DNA of 64,000 bases from Paralichthys olivaceus. Lineage: Eukaryota > Chordata > Actinopteri > Pleuronectiformes > Paralichthyidae. A program made the position numbers and the translations under genes. Positions 59,930-64,000 of the stretch are shown one piece after another (within the stretch, counting starts at the first letter, position 1; each line of letters begins with the position of its first letter). The notes below the pieces were generated by a model. That model made no database searches. It was given only the letters and a program-made list of their open reading frames with translations, and was not told the origin of the DNA. The DNA lies in NCBI RefSeq assembly GCF_024713975.1, contig NC_091108.1, forward strand, positions 6,935,001-6,999,000. Direction: 5' to 3'.

Positions 59930-60320
59930 AGACTAGCACGGTTTAACATAGCTAGCTTTGCTAACTGTGTCGGCTAGCTTAGCTCAAACTAGCCTGAGAC
60001 ACTTAGACCCATGATTAAAACTAAGACAAGATGGCGGCAAAGTAAATTCACTGACTAATCGGGAAAGTCACTTTGAGATCAGTCAGGAGACTTTGGAACA
60101 AAGATGGCGACAGTGGACGTGACAGGACTTACATCAACATCTGCACAACTGCTGTTCAAAACAGAATCACGGTTTCAATGTGAACTTGTTCTCGCTGTCA
60201 TCCACCAAACACAGGGAGCTGTGTAATGGCGTCGCTGAGGAGAATCTCCCTCGTGACAGATTTCAGTTCAGTTAACACTTCCTGGATCCTCTTCACACCA
60301 AACACCATTGTTGTTATTGT
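59930..60320. promoter_or_regulatory. Promoter-like block with YY1-type sites and two overlapping small ORFs
   Basis: AAGATGGCGGC at 60028-60038 and AAGATGGCGAC at 60101-60111 match the YY1 site found just after many start sites. On the plus strand, the ATG inside the second site (60104) opens a 40-codon frame. On the minus strand an ATG at 60310 opens a 38-codon frame ending at 60194, and a strong GTTGAT|GTAAGT donor follows at 60133. The minus-strand part could be an alternative 5' exon of the fusion gene (its pre-fusion promoter). Neither small frame is recognised. Confidence 0.35.
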
Positions 60321-60369
60321 GACGATGTACAAAAGATGTATGTAATAATAAATACAATGTAAAAAATAA

Positions 60370-61185
60370 AATAAGGCTATATATATATATATATAAACAA
60401 ACTCATACATACCCAAAATAAAATATTAACTAATTTGCATTGTTATTTTTAGCAAAAAGGCAGGAAGATAAATTCTCATATTTGGAATATTTAATTTATT
60501 TCTATATTTTTTAATTATTAATCTAACTGACCTGTTTTTGTTATTTGATTGATATGTATAAAGATTGATTTTGTGTTGTAACAATGGACTGTATTGTCTG
60601 CTCATGGCTCTATTCACCCCACATTTGACTTCTATTTGATAAAACATGCTCCGTCAGTGACTTCAGACAGACAGTGAAACCTGAATAAACAATGTTGAAG
60701 CAAGACTCCATAAAGGTTTTAATTGAGTTGATCAACATTTTATTTTTTATTGGACCACACTTCACACATGTATAACCCCAGTGACAGTTATTATCTATGT
60801 CTACACTTTCAGTATAATTGCCTCTGATGAAGCATTGACAACCGGCCGTGTGTACAAACGACATTTGGACATGTAGGAAAAGAACACCTTGTTAGTTACA
60901 CCTGTGGTTTTCCTACCGTCATGTTCAAATATTTCTTGTGAAACAGTATTTTTGGACTTTTCCCTTTTTCAAATACTTGGACACAACAATTACAAGAAAT
61001 GAAATGACTGCTCTTTGCCCAAAACACAAGTTTCCAATTCATGTCTGATAGAAAAACTCTAAAAACCAGGTACAACGGAGAAAATATTGAATTTCTTTTT
61101 CTCCACTTACACCAAGTATGCAACTCAACATCAACACATCATGTTTCACAACACCAAACACTTTCTATTTGGTCTGGGCCTGACT
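60370..61185 (-). other. Probable 3' UTR of the right-edge gene and AT-rich flank
   Basis: Minus-strand AATAAA signals occur about 450 bases after the stop codon (TTTATT near 60740 and 60748 on the plus strand). There is a short alternating AT run at about 60379-60394. No exon is seen. Confidence 0.4.
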
Positions 61186-63057
61186 TCATGTTGACACTCT
61201 TGAAGGAGGAACTGGCTGGTAAAAGCTGTTGATAACCCCCGGCTCTGTCTGTGTCTCCTGGACACTCGCTGGTTGACTTGTGGCACCTCTGAGTGGTATT
61301 TTGGGGAAAGTAAAGACTTTTCCCTCTAACTGTACGGACGCCGGCTGAATGGCTGCTCTGATCTTTCTTTGTTCACAATTGCTTCCTGAATGACTGGAGG
61401 AGTGAGCTGTCAAACAGTGGTTACTAAGGCATTGCTGGTAGGTGATTGCCTTCTCAAGATTACTATCGATTCGACTGTTGCTCTGTCTGTCACTGTTTCT
61501 TGCAAGACAGCTCCCAGTTTCAGACATGACTGAAGAATGAAAACTCCCAGAAGTCCTCTTCCTTCTCTCTTCATCATCTGCTTGCACTACCCCACCTCCA
61601 CAGGTACTTTTCCTTGGCCCGTTTTGTGTCTCTGTTTTCCCCAATGTTGACCCAGCATAGTCAGTCCTACTGTTGCAGTAACTGCCTGCATCACTTACAG
61701 GGCTGAGTGCTGGAATGTGTGAGGGGGTAACACTGATGTTTCTGGGGCTGCTTTTCCTCTCCCTCTGTGGTAAATCATCTTCTCTGCTCAGGCTGCCATG
61801 GGATGAAAGTTTGGCTTCATGGACAGGTGAGTCGCTCTCAGCTTTTATTTGGAAACTAGGACTAGAAGTCGGGGGCCTGCAGTGGACACCAGCACTGTGT
61901 TGCCATAGAGATTGGTGGTGATCGCTCTTAATCGTCTGCCTGGAAGTAGTGAGTTTGGGGCAGATAGGTGGCCTGCTTGACATATTAGATGCTAATGTGT
62001 GTCCATGAGTCCTGGATGCAGAAGTCTTAGCGGGAGGAGGTCCGGCTGGTGGCCTGGGCTGGCACAGAGGAGGAGGTGGATGTGGTCTTGGGACCGATGC
62101 AGAGTAAAAAGCTTGTAGAGTCTCATCAGAGGCCTTTCGTTCTGTTGACCGTCTGGAGGAGAGGAATCAGAATGCAAATTAGACTTAATTTGTTTGGGCT
62201 GATGAACCCGGCCTTTTCCAGACTTTCATTCTAATTTAGTTTTAGATGACAGTCCATTGTGTGGTTGGCCTGCATGGCTTCCCCTCTTTTTAATTTCATT
62301 TGAATTAATTATGAGATTGTATTACTTTTTTTTTTTTAACTGCTTTTTCTCTATTCTATACGATTATATGAATAATGTTATCGTCCTCTAAGAAGATCTG
62401 CACTTTGAAAATCAGCTAGAAACCATTTTAAGATGCCTTTTCATGGACTTGTTTGATTGTATCTCCTGGACAATATTTTATTTATCATATTTATGTAAAA
62501 TATTAGACCGTCTCCTTGTGGCTTTGGTCAAAGACTATGTAACCATGTTAAGAGAGGTGCTTAACAACAAAACTTACAAACCTGAACCTGGTTTTCATTT
62601 CCTTCACAGGGAGAGAGGGCGAGGCCGGGGATGAAGTGGCAAATGAAGAGGGGTAAAGCTCCAAGTCCATTTGTATTTCACCTCTTAACTCTCTCAACTC
62701 TGCACACACACAAACACAACAAATCTGAAAAAGCATGAAAATATTGAAACCATCTACTTCCATCCAAGTCTGGGGATTGATTACACTCTTGCTGTTTTAA
62801 CTAGGCTGCTGCCTCATGTCCTTAAATTACCTTTTATTGCATTTGACCCAATGAAGCTTCTGCAGATTTGAAACTGTGTTTTACCAGCTATGGCAGGAGG
62901 GTGGGTAAATCTATCAGCATTCATTTTTCATTTGTAAATGTACTGTCTACTGTGCCACCAGATGGCAGCAAACACCACAATGTCATTATCTGGACTCACC
63001 TGAGAGTGAAGGTTCTGATTTACCACTTTTACTCCTGCACTTTTGTTTAATATTTTT
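61186..63057 (-). CDS. C-terminal exons of an unrecognised proline/serine-rich protein (partial)
   Basis: Three exons join in frame: 63057-63000 (58 bases), 62699-62582 (118) and 62152-61186 (967, with the stop), giving 380 residues. The 5' part lies beyond the window or was not recognised. The sequence starts basic (KNIKQKCRSKSGKSEPSLS), passes through ELRELRGEIQMDLELYPSS and a proline stretch (PRPHPPPPLCQPRPPAGPPP), then is low-complexity and rich in S, R, Q and T, with a hydrophobic-basic patch KVFTFPKIPLRG near the end. It looks like the disordered tail of a larger scaffold or signalling protein. No catalytic domain is visible and no family is assigned. Confidence 0.65.
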
Positions 63058-63195
63058 CTGCAACACACAGGGACAGAGAAAGAGTTTGTGTTAACGAGGA
63101 GTGTACAGTGTAAATGTTTTAAACATGTTCATGAAAAAACACTTGGAAATAGCGAATACGGACAAATGATAAAAATAACTTTGGGAGAAAGAGGA

Positions 63196-63317
63196 AAGGA
63201 ATGTGTGTGTGTGTGTGTGTGACCACTAAACGATTGAGCAGCAGTGTTCCATCATAATTTGGCCTCAAAAATCTACATCCAGAGCAACAAAAAACATAGC
63301 ACTCTCTCTCTTTTTTG

Positions 63318-63352
<35 letters not shown>
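63196..63352. repeat. Two (GT)n microsatellites
   Basis: GT runs at about 63201-63221 and 63321-63352, in the presumed intron of the right-edge gene. Confidence 0.9.
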
Positions 63353-63356
<4 letters not shown>

Positions 63357-63530
63357 CCATCGCTTGCAAAACCAAAAATTTGATTGAAAAGACAGTCTCG
63401 TATTTGTGTTGATTATGAATGACTAGCAGCCTCCGCTTCTCATTTTACACTTGCACAAATGCTAATAGAAAGTCTTTATGGCAACCGCAGACTATATAAT
63501 ACATTTCACAAAGAAACACACACAAGCATG

Positions 63531-63572
63531 TGCACACACACACACACACACACACATACACACACACACACC
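63531..63572. repeat. (CA)n microsatellite
   Basis: CA run with one TA interruption; a shorter CA run follows at 63740-63756. Confidence 0.9.
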
Positions 63573-64000
63573 CAAACATACCCGCAGGCCTGTAGACTGA
63601 CAGATAAAATATATATTTTTGGTCTATTTTCCCAGTGGGATTCAAACCCAAATCTCCTGGTGCTGTCTTTCAGAGCAGCAGATGAAGAATGTGCGGTCTC
63701 TCTGACAGCAAAGTGACTGAAATCCCAAACAGCTGTAAAACACACACACACACACATACACAAAATGAAAATAGGCTTTGTGGTCCATGTGGGGGTTTGA
63801 CTTGCTGATATTTTAGGAAAGCTTGCATGTTCCTGTCATTACTCTCTTACATGAGCTTCTAAAACTAGAATCCGCCCATGATACAGTGTACACACAAAAC
63901 ATCCCCCTTCAGCTCATGCAAAACCAGAAACAGAAGAACATGGATTGCCACTCCTGCTACAAAATCCAGCTGACACCAGCTGCTGGTGGTGGAGGCCATC
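63573..64000. other. Right-edge sequence, nothing firm
   Basis: A tRNA B-box-like phrase (GGTTTGAATCCCACTGG on the minus strand near 63637-63653) might mark a SINE fragment, but no A-box or tail was found. No exon is supported. Confidence 0.3.

Noticed and set aside
63637-63653. tRNA B-box-like sequence
   Set aside because: No A-box, acceptor stem or tail; insufficient for a tRNA or SINE call.

Overview
The window reads as a piece of a ray-finned (teleost, probably percomorph) fish chromosome. The genes are split by spliceosomal introns, the intergenic DNA is AT-rich and full of CA, GT and CT microsatellites, and several dispersed repeats typical of fish genomes recur. Two or three loci carry finTRIM-type RING exons, a fish-specific TRIM expansion. 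The pairing of eef1d with THEM6-like genes resembles human 8q24.3, where both are found. All exon models were built by hand from splice signals, reading-frame phase and protein pattern; no search was run.

Left third (1-20 kb). This part is almost gene-free. It holds an antisense LTR-like fragment near 2.2-2.4 kb, several dispersed repeats and long microsatellites. On the minus strand near 13-14 kb are the first two coding exons of a class B (secretin-family) receptor; its remaining exons were not found. A possible terminal exon of an unknown minus-strand gene lies at 18.75-19.0 kb.

Centre (20.3-47 kb). eef1d (plus) starts at a TOP-type promoter near 20.57 kb and ends at 29.1 kb. An upstream in-frame exon at 23.1-23.5 kb appears to give the long eEF1B-delta isoform. 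Converging on it is a complete finTRIM gene with a B30.2/SPRY domain (32.5-29.2 kb), followed by a second TRIM gene without SPRY (38.1-33.5 kb). Two tandem THEM6-like hotdog-fold genes follow (41.7-40.9 and 44.9-44.2 kb, minus). Three copies of a short element with TTAA flanks and matching inverted ends sit at 21.1, 21.9 and 33.1 kb.

Right third (47.9-63.1 kb). The most striking locus is a 26-exon minus-strand gene (58.86-47.94 kb) whose phases agree throughout and predict about 1251 residues: RING and B-box1, SAM, two ubiquitin-like folds, a helical linker, a von Willebrand A domain with an intact metal site, a ubiquitin-conjugating (E2) domain with its active cysteine, and a C-terminal U-box. 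Its first exon is a near-identical copy of the neighbouring finTRIM first exon, with B-box2 removed. It looks like a fusion that places E3-, E2- and ubiquitin-like modules in one chain. Beyond it lie a possible promoter region with YY1-type sites and the last three exons of an unrecognised proline/serine-rich protein that continues past the right edge.

The ubiquitin theme (two TRIM ligases plus the E2/E3 fusion) and an interferon-response-like site in the fusion gene's first intron suggest an innate-immune role, but that is inference.
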